Source: Numida meleagris
Lineage: Eukaryota > Chordata > Aves > Galliformes > Numididae
Length of the DNA stretch: 64,000 nucleotides
Direction: 5' to 3'
Assembly (NCBI RefSeq): GCF_002078875.1
Contig: NC_034438.1
Location: 22,457,030 to 22,521,029, forward strand
Shown here: piece by piece, positions 49,601 through 62,880 of the stretch
Numbering within the stretch: position 1 is the first letter of the stretch
Layout: the number at the start of each line of letters is the position of its first letter
Translations under genes and position numbers: made by a program
Notes under the pieces: generated by a model
Database searches by the model: none
What the model saw: the letters and a program-made list of their open reading frames with translations, nothing else
What the model was told of the DNA's origin: nothing

Positions 49601-52600
49601 TCTTTGCAATGCTGTGGTGGTCCCACCACCATGGAAACTAAAACTGGGAGGGCTGGTTTTCCAGCTGGTCAGTTCCAACACAAGCAGAAATGAACTCAGG
49701 ACTCTTCTCCAAGTTTTAGAAACTCTCCGACTCTGTCACAGTATTTCTTTTGGGTTTTCAGTACTGAGACGCTTGTATCTTATCTGACTCAGTCTAGCAA
49801 CTTTCTTGAAATTATATTTCATCGGCATGTGCTAGGTCTATGCTTCGGCCATACAATTACAGCTTGGTCCTAGAAGGCCCTGGATGCCTTGTAGAGTGGT
49901 AGACAGCTCAAGGGATCTGGCCTACAAATAAGAGAGGAATAAAATGGTTTCAGTTCCTGAAATCAGATATTGCTATTGTCTGTAGCTGCATGCAATTTAT
50001 TTGCTAATGAGCTCATTAATGCCTTTCTGAAGCTTTTGTCTTTGAGGTTAGATAACAGCTGTTCTCTGAGGAGACTTCCTATTCTTTGGCTGCTTTTCTT
50101 CCCCAAGATCAAAGACAAGGCCCACACTGAAAGGATGTGTTTTGACTAAGAGTTTGGCATTTGTTGAAAAGGGCAGCTAGGGCTTTCCTTCACATCCCAA
50201 GTTGTGATAATAATGAGTAATACCTGACTTAGCTCCTGAAAGGTTTTCTTTACTTAGAGAGGATGATTGCTGAAACTGTTCTGCAGATGGAGGGGAGCTG
50301 AATGACATTTGCAAAATGGTGCTCATACTCTTACCTCCGAACTCTGAAACGTGGATCACAAAACTGTGAGTGTTATGAGACCCTGGTGCCAGGTAATGCA
50401 GAAATAAAGTCACGTGTATCATGGACATCTAATTGATCCAGCCCTTAAGGGAAATCGATATGAATGTTTCCATCAGGATTAGTTTATGTCCTGTCCATCT
50501 TACTGAATTTATATTGCCTCCTTTTTGAGGCATTCCAGAAGCCAGAGGAAGGCATGTTACTGGAATCCCAATTTCACATTATATGGGGTGAGACTATGTT
50601 TTGTACAGGCCCCAAGAACTCCACATGGACATGGCAGAACTGCTGAAGTTCTCTGCAAGCTAAAGCCCTTTCGTGTATTTCAGAGGCCAAACCTGACACG
50701 ATGGCTTCACTGCTCCCTAGCAACATACTTGTACTTCCTTGCAATGAAGGTTTCTGGCTCTAGAGCTGGGGTGGGGGAAGAAAAACTGTTGCAGTGCTTT
50801 GATAAAACTCACTGGTGAAGACCTGATCTTTACATTGCGGTGAAGGTAGGACTGGGAGCAAGTGGCAGGGGAAGAGGTAAAACCTCAACTATTTTGATGC
50901 ACTGAAGGTAGCAGGTGCCTACTTTCTGAAACTGTTACACAATCGTCTCACATATTGTTTTTTTCCTGGCCCTCAACATACGGAAAGAACATTATTTCTT
51001 TCCTTTAAAAAAAAAAAATCAGACTGTGGCTGTTGGTCACCATGGCTTTGTTAAGAGTCAGTTCACTACTTGGAATGTAGATGGATTGAGTAAAATATAT
51101 TCCCCTTATGAACTGGCAAATCTTTGAAATTTAAGTTTCCTGAGCTTCCTGTACCATCTTCAAAGAAAAACAGTTGATACTTTTTCCCTCTCTTAACAGT
51201 CGTACTACAGAAGTCAAATAACACAGAAAACAGGAAATTAAATGAATTACTGTGAAATCCTGCAGATGATTCTAATTTTGTATTTACAGCTAATAAAGAT
51301 AATATGCTTTTGTATAAAACAATAAAATAACTACACTTCTAGAAACTTTTTGCAGGCAATTGATTTCCTTACTCTATATTTAATGTCAGAGTACTTCTTC
51401 TACAACTTTTATCCATAGTAAAAGAAAACAGGTATCTTTCATGTAAGGTCTTTGGAGTATATGTCTCACAAGGACTTCACCATGACACTCTCTGGAAGCT
51501 TGACAGCTTATAGATGAGATCTTTTGAGCTCAGTGTTCAAGAAATATGCTTTTACACACATACCAGCAAAAATGGAACAGCTTTTAGATGAAGAGAGGCC
51601 CAGTGACAATTCCCAAAAGCTTAAAGCAGAAGATCAAAAATGGGGATCTTCTTAAGGAATGGAGAAAGATCTGCTAACAGATTGAAAGTATTACCACTCA
51701 CTGCAGTACTCCAGCGTTTCTGTTTGCTGAAAATGATTGCATTCCTCTCTCAAGCTGGAGACATCATATGGCCCAGTGTGCCTATCCCTCTAGGGACAGC
51801 TGGCTTATGTACGTATGTGAAATGAGTTTTGTTCGTTTCAACCCAGGCATGTCTCATCTCAAAGGCAGTCATGTCTGCTTCATATTGTGGCTGAAGCCAC
51901 AGCAGAGAAGCCAGTTTTGGATTTTCACAGCAAGTGGACCAGCAAGAACTGTGGCTTACTAATAGGATACTCCTCCAAATTAATTTTTGACAACTTTTTA
52001 GAGGATGCTATCCTCCTCCAGACCTAGCACCTTCTACATGTATCAGGATTGTATGGCTTCTTAAGGAATATAAAATGCTTCTCAGTATTTTGTGAAAACA
52101 GAAGAGGGCTGTATTGGCATTAGCATGTGACATGGGTGTACATTTAGTTAGCAGGAAAGTCTACCATATGGTTGCTTCTGGAAGTCACCACTCTCAAGCT
52201 ATCCTGATACCTACTGACAGCTGCAGAGATTTGTAACAGAAATACTACATTTCTGAGATGAAGTGTTAATGCAAACATGCTTGCAAAAACATGAAAAGAA
52301 ACAATAGAGCAAGGTTCAAAAAAGTGGCCTGTATCCATAACCGAGGACACGACTATAAGCAATAAATCTGGTAAAAACAAAGGGACATGCTGTTTACAAG
52401 AATACCAGAGGTCCCATGCTCTGATAAAGCCACAGCAGTGTAGGTGACTTATCAACAGAAGATTCATTATCTGGTACAAGGAGAACATGACAAAAGTACT
52501 GTCTGGTGCATGTGCCACTGCTCTACCAACTCTCTCAACAGGACAACAACCTACAGCTGCAAAAATATACAAAACTGGGAAACTAAATCATCAGGAAACT

Positions 52601-55350
52601 TGCCTATATGTCTTGTTGCTTCAGAATACGTACATGTGGAAGTGTCGGGGGGTAGGAGCAACTTTGAGACTTACAAAATAAAATCCCACTCCCATTTCAC
52701 ATGCTATCCTACACAGGCAGTAAATAACACTGTAATCTACAGCTAGGAACCTCAGATAAAGGAGTCCACCCCTTATGTTTTGCTAAGAGGTAGATGTCTT
52801 TCTTACCAACATTTCATCAGCAGATCTCAAAATGTAATATTGACAGCTTAATGTACCCAGAGGCTGTGGGATCTAGCTCTCACCTGTGAGAGGCAAACAT
52901 TTTGTTTGCCTGTTGCCTGAGGATGACAGAAGGTGGGTTAAAAAAAAAAGAAAAGCATATTTACACTTTCAAAATGCTATTTGTCAAATGACTATCTGTA
53001 CCTGTAACTCTAAACGTGTAAATCAGAGCTGGTTTGGGAGCTCAGAGCGCACACTATTCTCTTTTCACCTTGTACAAATTTACCAGAAGCAGTCAGAAGG
53101 AAAAATTCCTGCTGTTCCTGATCTGGAAAGAATGCTGGAGCTGAAATGCCATTGCCTGAAGTGCCAACACAAATCGCTAGGGGGGAAAAGTCAGCTTCAC
53201 AGTGTGAAGATGTGGGAGAGGGGACACGGTGGGAGAGATTAGTGCAATAACAGAGTAAAGATTCCAGAGCATTGACTTGTGTTCCTGAAGTTAATGGAAA
53301 CAGCTACTGAATGAAGTGAGAATAAATAATATGCCAAAAATCAAGCTTTACGCATTATATATACCTCATTACTGGTGCTCATAAAGAAATGGGGAAAATG
53401 CTGTAGTTCAGAAAAATAAACAGAAATGTCACTGCTGACAGTGGGGCAGGTGGTCTGAAGAAAGCAAGGAGAGGAGGTCACTGGGATCTAACTCACTTAG
53501 CACTGAGTTGCGTGCAGAGCAACTGCTCTGAATCTGTGGCCAAGGAAAAGGCAGTTCTGACAGAACAGCCAGAGAAAGATGCCAGATCACCGTGAAAATA
53601 AGAACAGTTTCAATGGAAGAAGAAGTAAATCAAAGCGCAGAAGGTAGCCCCCTAGTAAAGGAGAGCAATGCCTCATTCCTGAAGTCATTAATTAATTTCA
53701 GAACTTTTGAGAGACGGCCTCTGTAACTCAGCATCTGCCATACTCTTTTTATGTTCAATGAAAGCTTATGCCTGTTGGATTTAACAGTAAACTTGGAAAC
53801 ATTCCCAGTGAAGAACCTTAGCTCATGGATGGAATGACTCAAGGTCACTTTCCAGGAGATGAACGGGCAGATAATTGACCAACGATGATACAAAATGCTT
53901 GACAGCTACAAAGGTAAGAAGCATGCTTGGCCTGCATGATGTCTGTACAGATTTAAATAGGACCGGTGAAACAGAACTGAGGCTTACTATTACACATTCA
54001 GTATGAAACACAGTGGTGTGCAATATCAGTGTTGCTGTGAATGACAGTGGCTTTAGGGAAATCTTGCCATTGCCTAACTGTGCTTTTTGTGTGCTGGAGC
54101 ACCCAGAAAATAAATACAATGTACAACCTTCTACTGTGTCTCAAACGAGCTTCGGAAGTATTTCAAAGGAAATTAAGTGCGAAAAGGAACTGGAACTCCA
54201 TGCGCGTGATGTTTAGGTTAGGGATCTACCACATCTGTAACACGTGGTTAAAAGACACACAGACAAGTTTCCCTGGGGGTGATGGCTGGGAAAGGGCTTT
54301 GACAATGGCAGCTTGGAGTGAATCCTCATTGGCGAGTTGGTGTTCTCCACATCAGATGAAGAGCTGGAAAAACAGTGCTGTACTGCATACCAGCAGAAGT
54401 CTTCTACCATGGCTTGGCAGCTGAGCATCACTTCCCTCACGGGGAAGAACACCAGTAACTCCTCTCCTTCCTGCCCAGGGCTCTAGAGAAAGGGGCAGTG
54501 GCAGAAAAAGATCTTGTGAGAAGGACAGCTCCTACTGGAGCAAAGCACGGTGCAGAGGAGCAGCCACAAGCTTATGAGTTTTTCCTATTTCTGTTTCTAC
54601 AGCTAGCTCTGTGATGGTGAACATTGCCTCTTTCATTCTCTTCTTTTGACAGTTGAGAAAGAATAAATCTCTATCCTTGGATAATGGAGATACAGGACGG
54701 GGGAGGAGGCAGCAGCAAAATGTGCAGCACTGCTCAGCTTCTTGGCTCTCTGTGGTCAGTTTTGGGGGTTCAGAGCGATGTGGATGCTGTGAACTGCTTT
54801 CTGGAGGATCCGTCTCCAAAGGGAGCATGGAGACACCAGCTTCATGTCCCTCACGTTAGCTTTTGAGAACAGCAGCATTTGGCTACAACACAGGGCACAG
54901 GGCTGTGATGGCTGTGTGAGGCATTCTCCACTACAGCATAAAGGTGAGCACAGTGAATGGTATGGATCATATTCTTAAATCTGTTTATCTCTGGTAAAAT
55001 TAGAGAAAATGACTGCTGAAATATCAAGCAAGGAGACATGAGCCTCCAAGAGTAAACTAAAACTAATGGAACCACTGTAACTCTTCACATGCATGAGTGA
55101 GTCCCTGTTAGCTGAAGGAGTGGGCACCAGAGCTCCTTGCAGAGCATTTCCTTAGGTCTGAGAACATTAAGGTCCAATAATTTATGTTTTGAGCTACACA
55201 AGATTCTTTTTCAGACCTGCCTAAGACTGAATTGGTCATCAGATACTACAGTGATACTGAATTATTCCATGCTTCTAAGGTAACAATTCCAATGCCTATC
55301 TGAATATATATATGAAAATCTGGAAAGGATCGGACAGGACACTGGAGTTA
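46612..55350. other. Gene-poor segment after the LTR
   Basis: There is no recognised gene. A possible minus-strand exon with a strong pyrimidine tract lies at 48559-48812 (see findings). Frames at 52144-52572 and 54041-54424 lack an ATG or family resemblance. Confidence 0.5.
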
Positions 55351-55470
55351 ATCATTTTCTGACCTCACAAACTACCAGATGATTGGCTTCTTCCTTGCCC
55401 ACCAGAGCGCACAGCCATAGCAAAGCTGGTGGAGGTAGGAGGTCACATATGCCACATCGTCCTGACTGGG

Positions 55471-55971
55471 TCAAGGTGGTCCATCGTCCAGATGGGGCAA
55501 CTCCAGACCGATGGCATCTCCATAGACCTTGGCTATGTGGTGGGCTGGGGAGAGCTGAGGTCAGGAAGCTGCTCCCCTCACTGGTGCTATAGTGGGCAGA
55601 ATGTGTTACAAACTGCAAAAGAGAGAGAGGCCACAGCCACTCACTGTCCCAGGGGCAGGGAGCAGTGATGTCCTGGTCTCTCAGCAGCAAACCCCCTCCC
55701 AGTCCTTTCTCCCTGCTGGCTGCCCAGCGCCATGTCCTAACACCACTCACCTCTGCAGCTGAAAGTGCACCCTGCAGGGCCCTGGCTGCCTGAGCCAGGA
55801 AGGGCTGGGGAAACGCTGGTGATGCTGTGGGATGGGCACCAAGAACTGCTGCCAGCAGCACCACAGCACAACCCAAACAAGGCCTTGTGTGGCTCTCCAA
55901 GTCTTGCAGATATGCCTAACTAGAGTCCAGGCACAAGTCCACACCAGACTCTGCCGGCACCTGAATTTATA
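55471..55971 (-). other. Possible small secreted-peptide-like locus or its remnant (unproven)
   Basis: On the minus strand a TATAAAT box (55971-55965) is followed about 65 bases later by a 50-codon stretch (55900-55751). That stretch reads like a signal peptide: CAVVLLAAVLGAHPTAS, then PQPFLAQAARALQGALSAAE. It ends at a good donor, GAG|GTGAGT. An in-phase acceptor CTGACCTCAG would lead to 27 more codons and a TGA at 55554-55471. The first codon of the frame is TTG where an ATG would be expected, with a TAG just upstream, so this may be a pseudogene or chance. No family is recognised. Confidence 0.25.
55965..55971 (-). promoter_or_regulatory. TATA-like box with upstream CRE-like site
   Basis: TATAAAT reads on the minus strand. 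TGACATCA, one base from a cAMP-response element, lies at 56013-56006, about 35 bases upstream. The arrangement is suggestive only. Confidence 0.3.
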
Positions 55972-56334
55972 CACGGAGGATCAGCGAGGTCACTGTCATC
56001 TCTCTTGATGTCACAACCCCTTGGTCAGCACCCTCACAGTCCAAGTCCATCGCTGCATGTGTTTGGGCACCAGCGTGGGCCTCCATCACCCTCTATCACT
56101 CAGAGATTTTCCTTTGTAATGGTGACATACTGGGGACAATAAAAATTGCGTGATTGCTATCGCCACAGCAAACCATTTTCCATGAACAGTTTACACTTTC
56201 TGAAACTTGGAGGGACACTTTTTTGCCTGTTCTGGTTTGGATGCAATACAAATTGGTGGCAACCTCTATGTCAGGTTTGCTTTTCATACCAAGTGCTCAT
56301 ATCACAGCAGATTGTTAGCTTATGCTTTCCTGTG

Positions 56335-56426
56335 CAACCTACTCTACGGGACCTGCTTTAGCAAGGGGTTGGACTACATGATCTCCAGATGTCCCTTCCA
56401 ACCCTGTGGTTCTATGATTCTGTAAT
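56335..56426 (+). mobile_element. Short CR1 LINE 3' end
   Basis: GGTTGGACTACATGATCTCC, CCCTTCCAACCCTGTGG and TTCTATGATTCTGTAA appear in order, the extreme CR1 3' terminus. The element is truncated to about 90 bp. Confidence 0.88.
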
Positions 56427-57547
56427 TGGTGGCAATTACATGAAAGAAATGCACATCATCAGAAAAGCCAGCTGCAATTCTTAGGGCATATGATATATGA
56501 AAGTAAGAACAGACTCTAAATTTGGACTAACCTGAAATGTCAGCATTAACAGTATGTCAGGGCTGGTGAAGTCCCCCATGTGACGCACATATGGAAGAGT
56601 ACCACAACTAACATAATTGCAGGATAGTTTCTTGAAAGAGGACCCAGAAAATCCTATGAGGATTTCTCCTGACCACATTATGCAAGCTGTGTTTTATTTC
56701 ATTCCCAAGCCCAAAGCTATTGCAGAAGGTGTTTGCAGGATAGTGTTGATGAGGCAGTACAGGTCATCCAGAGACAAATGGATGCCTGAAAACAAATTGC
56801 TGGGCTGATTATCAAGGCTTGGGCAAAAGGTGCTCAGAGAAAATACAGCTTGATAAGGAAGTGTAGTTTCTCAGCATCTTCATTGTCACAACAGAGCACA
56901 AACACTATATAGACTGAATAATTAGGAAGTCACAGAAGTTACTGTTTAGATCCAAGAAGCTGCGCTTATCTTATACTACCTCCTTCTAACCTACAAGTAA
57001 AGAGGCTGCAACAGAGGGCAATGAGTGTCCATATTAAAAGAGAAAATAAACAATCCAGAGAATCCTTCTTGCTCACCAGTACAATCCCTTTATATTAGAT
57101 GGCATACATGCCCAGCTCCATAGCTATGGGTGTACAATATCAGAAGAGTGCACTGACAGTCTTAGGGTTAAATCCCTATCTTACAGTAGGTGGCTCTCCT
57201 TAAAGCGTGTGACACTGAGAGTGACCAAATCTACAAAGATTTAGGCAGGGTTATTTGTAACAGTCAGATAGCAGACTGTGACCTACCTAAACTTAAGACA
57301 GTTCTAACAAAAACCCTGATAAACAAAAGGTACTAGGTAACTTGACTTAACAGCTGCCCCTAGGGAACTTGTCTAGCTGAAACACAGCTAAGCATGCAAG
57401 TATGAGAACTGAGGAGGAATTTTCTGAAGAAATATTTTCTCTCAAAACCTGCACACTTCAGAGTAGACAGCAGCTTGCTTGTCTGAATCTTTCCATAGAA
57501 GTTGGAAGATAAGTATTCAGCAGCCTCCTATTCTTACAACAGTACAT

Positions 57548-57605
57548 CATTGGGCAGCATCAGCTAGAATAGACTGCTAGAGCTCATCTGGTCCAAAATC
57601 TTTGT
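57548..57605 (-). mobile_element. Very short CR1-like trace
   Basis: AGACTGCTAGAGCTCATCTGGTCCAA resembles the antisense CR1 terminus. It is short and diverged. Confidence 0.4.
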
Positions 57606-60213
57606 CTGATGAGACCTCTGACAAAACCAACAGTTCAGTTCAGTCCTCTTGACCTACCAATCATCTTCTGTTTGAATTTCTGTTTGAATTTCTCTGAATA
57701 ATTAAGTATCAGAGTTCCAGGAACTGGAACTTCAGAGAGATGGTTGAACTCATTAAGTATTGGTCACATCTGGGTGCAAGAGACAATGATTTTTTCATGC
57801 CAAAAGATCTTACTTTTGTCACAGTTTGGAAGAGGAATACAACTGAAACATGTAAAAATTTTGTAGGGTAAAAAACACCAGTGTCTTCCCAGGATCGCAG
57901 GATCTAATAGAAACAGAGTGAGTCTTCACCTGGATGTAAACTCAAATGAATGTAGATCAGCATCAGGGTTATAGACATAAGGCAGGGAAGTTTTTGAGAA
58001 TATTTTCACAGGCTTTAGTGACACATTTCTGAATTTGATAGTTAAAAGAAAAAATAAAGGTAAAATCCTCTTGAGTAACTCTGATAAAATCTGAATTGCT
58101 AGTGAACTTGATGGTTTGTAGGAACCAATATACTATTTTAAGATAGCAGTTGCTGTTAAAGGCTGCTCGCTATCTTCAGAGATTTTGGAAGGAGCCACTC
58201 GAAGAAACAACCACTGCTTGTCTTGCAGAGAGCACTTACATGCCCTAATCATGGAGCAGGGCTCTGTTTGGGTCAGACATTGTACAAGTGTAGACAATAA
58301 GGCAGAGAGCATGGAGGTCAGTCTCCAGGCTTTGTGCCCTCACTCTTGCCACAGAATGTCATGAAATCCATGGGCAGCAACACGTCATCAGACTAACACC
58401 CTTGGTTTTCACCAGAACCCTTAGTTTTGTTGTTGTTTTGTCCTTTGTTTGTTTTGGCTACAAACCCACAATATATGTCCATCTCTAGAAACTCTTTCTT
58501 GGTTTATGTTCTTCCAAGTAAGACCTCTTTAGAGGCCTGAAGGCCTGACTCACAGGAACTTCCAGAATAGTGTTCAGACAACCTTCTCAACAGCTGTCTT
58601 GCTCAAGAGACATGGAAACAATTCCACACGTAGAAAACACTCATTATCCTTTCCTTGGGATGCTGTGAGTTCACTTATCATTACCAGTGTCTGTTCTCAT
58701 CTTTGCAACACAGAACAGCATTTGGGTTAATATTGTTTAAAAGGAATAATATTTAAGTGCTCTGATAGGAGCAGAATCTCTAGTGGTTGTATTAAAAATA
58801 GCAGACATTCTATCATGCACAAGATAAAGACTCATGACAATAGGAACAAACAGAACTGAATTAACTGCACCCACAGTTTGCAGTAAAATCCCATTGTGGA
58901 TAACAGATATCTGCAGTTATTAACAAGAAGTATGAAATACTATGGCTAAGTTCCACAGCAGAGTTCCAGACCACAGTCTTGATAACCTCCCAATTTTTCT
59001 ACTAAGTCTCTATCAGTAAAGCCTAGGGCTCTGAAAGGATATCCAGATTTAAAATTGCAGCTTCTGTTGCTTTAAGCCTGAATAGTGATACATATTTTTC
59101 TAGCATCTTGTAGTATCTGGAATTCTCACTGGTGCTCTTTATAGCACAGTCATTTCTGGGACATACTTTATTTGCTGCCAGACTTCCACAGTTAAATTTC
59201 AGTTCCTGGCGAACCTCTGCATATTCTTGATATACAGACTCTCTTCACCACTCTGGCCTTTTCTCAAATCTAGTACAAAAACTGATTATGTGCTAAATGT
59301 TTACTCTCCCTTATCTTTCTGATATCCTCTACAGATTTTACAAGACCAAATTGCAAAAAAATTCATGTTTTTTAGTCCTTCCAATTTTTTTTCTCCATAA
59401 TTTCAATTCAAACTACTTGAATGAAAATTGAGACCAGTTGCTACTGAAGACAAAATCCATTTATCTTTTAGGCCCAGAATAAATCCCTCCCTTTCTATTT
59501 GCATAGTTGCTTATCTCTTTAAAGTATCTTCTCATCCTCTCTCTCTGTTGGCTTGTAAATCCAAGTCACTGTTTTCTCCTATGTTTTTACCTTCTCTGTG
59601 AGCTGGAAGACCACAACATTTTTCAGGTGTATAACCAGGGGGAATTCTATATGGCAAGGACCAAAGGACACAGATAGGAAACCCAGCCAATAGGCAGTTA
59701 GTAATTGAGAGCAGAGAACATTCTTGTAGGGAGCCAATTAAGAGAAGGCACCGGGCTTGAGTTTGTTGATGCATGCCTAAAGAAAAAGATTTGGCCAACG
59801 TGCCTTCAAAAACTGGAAGCAAAATGTTGAAAGGTAGACATTAAATACATTTTTGTCTGTCCTAAATGGACAACAAATAAAAGATGCTGATCTTAACACT
59901 TCAAGGCATGATCAGTTCTAATCCACATTCTAGTCATTATGAGTCTGGGCTGGTGCCCTTTTCATGGTATGAAGATTTGCAAGAACTTTTAGTTTTCAGA
60001 TTCTCTTTACTGCTTGTGCTCAGAGGATGGCTTCCCAGTGGAGCATTACTTGCTGGCCATGACACAGAGAAGCAGATAGGTGAAAAGCTGCTAATCAGTT
60101 TGAACATTTTTGTTTCTTTAGGATGGTAGCAGAAGCAAAACATGATTCAGGTGATCTGTCTGTTTGAAAGAATAACTGAAATTCTGTTTTCCTCTTAAAT
60201 TATTGTCAGACTG

Positions 60214-60259
60214 TTTCCCTATCACGGATAGGAAAAATTTCCTATCATGGATAGGGAAA
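60214..60259. repeat. 46-bp near-perfect palindrome
   Basis: TTTCCCTATC (60214-60223) pairs with GATAGGGAAA (60250-60259). Inside, GATAGGAAA (60227-60235) pairs with TTTCCTATC (60238-60246). Only two 3-base internal mismatched bubbles and a 2-base centre are unpaired. Confidence 0.9.
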
Positions 60260-62837
60260 TTGGGTTAAAGACCAAAATCAGCCCTTCGGATGAATCAGAT
60301 GGCTAGTATCTAAAAGACCCAAGGCATTGCATCATGGTGGCTCAGTAGAGAAAGTCAGTGTGATCCCATTCCTCAATTCCTGCTTTTGCTTGGCTTAGTT
60401 GGATATGAAAGAGCAACAATAATCCACAGCAGTATCCAAGGCACAAAGACGTTTGCAGCAGAAGAGCATCTTTCTTGGGGCAAATCAGAGCCAATAAAGA
60501 AAGGAAAACAAACAAACAAAAACAACCTCTGAACTCACAGAGGATGCATTTTTGCAGAACTAGGAGAGACAAGTGAGGCAGCTTGCCCTGCTCCATGTGT
60601 GCAGGGAGATGTTCATATTCAGAGCAGCTCTACTGTTTGCAAAGCTTTGTCAGACTACAGGGGTAAAAAGATGAGCAGTTGTGTGATAGAGCAGGGAGTT
60701 TGGAGCAGTCCTGTTCAGTGCAATAGCAGTATGAGGATTTAGCTAAAACAGAGAACTCACAACTAATCACATCAATCCCTTTGTGTGAAGGACGCTTCCT
60801 ATCATATTCCTACTTTATCACCAGGCATCTTCTCCTTATTCACTCCCCATGGAGTGACTCTGATGTGTCTTCCTGGGTGGCCACCAGCAGGAGCTGGTGG
60901 GGCTTGAGCACATTTGCTCCTCAGTCCTTACTGCTGTTCTGGCCTTATCTATTCAATACTTGGTATGTGGTACAGAAGCTCTGATACACTCAGACTACTT
61001 TCTGAAAGTAAAAGCTACCCACATATTGAGCTGCTGTGCACATGCAAACCATTATCCAGTCATAACAAGTATCATTTAGCTATCCAGATTATTTATGTCT
61101 AGACTTCAAAGTCTGCTCTGCTGGGCAGGGGCTGTTCAGTGGTCTTCAGAACCAGTTATTTAAGCACTTTTTGAAGAATCTCATCTGGCTACTACAGTCC
61201 CATGAACGATAATGAGATAGCTGTTAGAGGGTGCTACATCCCCATGCTGCTACAGAGGATCCAACTTCAGTTCCCAGCACAAATTCCTAGCTCTCAGCAA
61301 CCTGTAACATATATTATGAACATGAGCCACTTGGGAACTCGGGTGAAGAGGAAATGCTTTGTAGATTTCTGCAAACCCAGGAGCATTACCAGACTATAAG
61401 AATCAGATTTCTCTGCTAATGTGCAGACCTCTTAATTGATGGCTCATGGGAGGCTTCAGGTGTTACATTGGCAAGTGCTGGCTTTAAAGAAGAAAAATCA
61501 GTGCCCCTTTTTGTAATGGCTCAGTAATGAATATCACAAAAAATACTTGATAAACATACTATTCTTGTTGAGGAAACTACTCTTTCACAGTCCTGGGAAA
61601 AGAAATGATTTGGTATAATTTTGATGCCGGAGTCGTCAGACAGTCCCTCTAACACAGTTACTTTTATCATTGTAATAAAATGGTTTTCTTTCTCAGAGCT
61701 TATTTTTCTCCCTGGTAGATATGATGTATTGTGCTCTTGGGGTTCCTTAAGGGCTCCTTTTCTCTCTCAGTGCTGGTTTATAAAACCATTCATTTTTATC
61801 CTGTCCTCACTTTACTGCTTAAGCGTTTGTAATGTTCTAGTGTTCCATCTATTTCAATTGAAAGCTTAGCCAAGCCAATAAATGTTGTTTTCTCCCCATT
61901 TAGACTGATGATGTGGCAGGATTAGAACCTGATCCAGGCTATGTGGGGTAGCTGGCTCATCTCAGTGGGAGAGCTGGAACTGGATGTTAAATTGCTGCAA
62001 GAAGGAACTGTTCCAAAGCCACGCAGATTCTTCACAGCACTTCCTACACCAAATATCCTCACTCCCACTGGAAAGAAAAACAGAGTGGAAAGGTGGTACT
62101 GCTCATAGTCTGTGCAACTAGATTAGCAGGAGGGACAGCCTGTGAGTCTTTGTCGACTGGCATATGGTTCCTTCAGTGATAGTGAAGCTGCGAGGGGGCC
62201 CCAGCTATAAGAGATGAGGATTTTCCCCTGCTCATCTGCAGCACAGTGGCCCAGCACTCATGGACAGTGCTGAAAATACAAGTGAGAGCTGCCACTGGCA
62301 ACTTTTCTGCCTGTCTCAGAGTTGAGGCATGTTGGAGAGCTGGCATTTGAGGAGCAGAGAGCAAGATCTTCCCAGCAGCAACAGCAGGAATGAGAGACAA
62401 ACAAAAGCCATGAGTGGAGGGTGTTCCCATTTGGGACTGCCTTATTAAGCAATATACTTTGCTAGAAATAGCACCAACCTTGAGTATCTTCTCTTGAGAG
62501 GTGTCCAGCATACTGATGTACTATGCAGTAGAAGGAGGGAATCTGTCTTTCTCTCCTCCAGTGAAGTTTCTACATGATCAAACATCTTGCACACAGTAGA
62601 TTCAGGTTCCTAAAACCCAATCATTTGCTTTCCAGAGATATGTGAAGCATTACTTCATATCGTAAGACAATCCCCCTACATAATGGATTTAATCAGTACA
62701 ACAAAATTAGATTCCAAGACAGAGACTCTTGGACTACGTGTTTGAGACTGGCCTTTTCCAGATGAAGGCTGCTAATAGACAAGGATTTTTCTCAATGCAT
62801 TAATTTTATGAACTTGATTGAGCCTTCATTTCCTGTT

Positions 62838-62838
<1 letters not shown>

Positions 62839-62879
<41 letters not shown>
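62839..62879. repeat. (CT)11 followed by T19
   Basis: This is a simple pyrimidine tract on the plus strand. It is likely to vary in length between individuals. Confidence 0.95.

Positions 62880-62880
<1 letters not shown>

Noticed and set aside
52144..52572. Open frame of 142 codons on minus with hydrophobic stretches
   Set aside because: It opens at TTG, and no exon boundaries or family features are visible.
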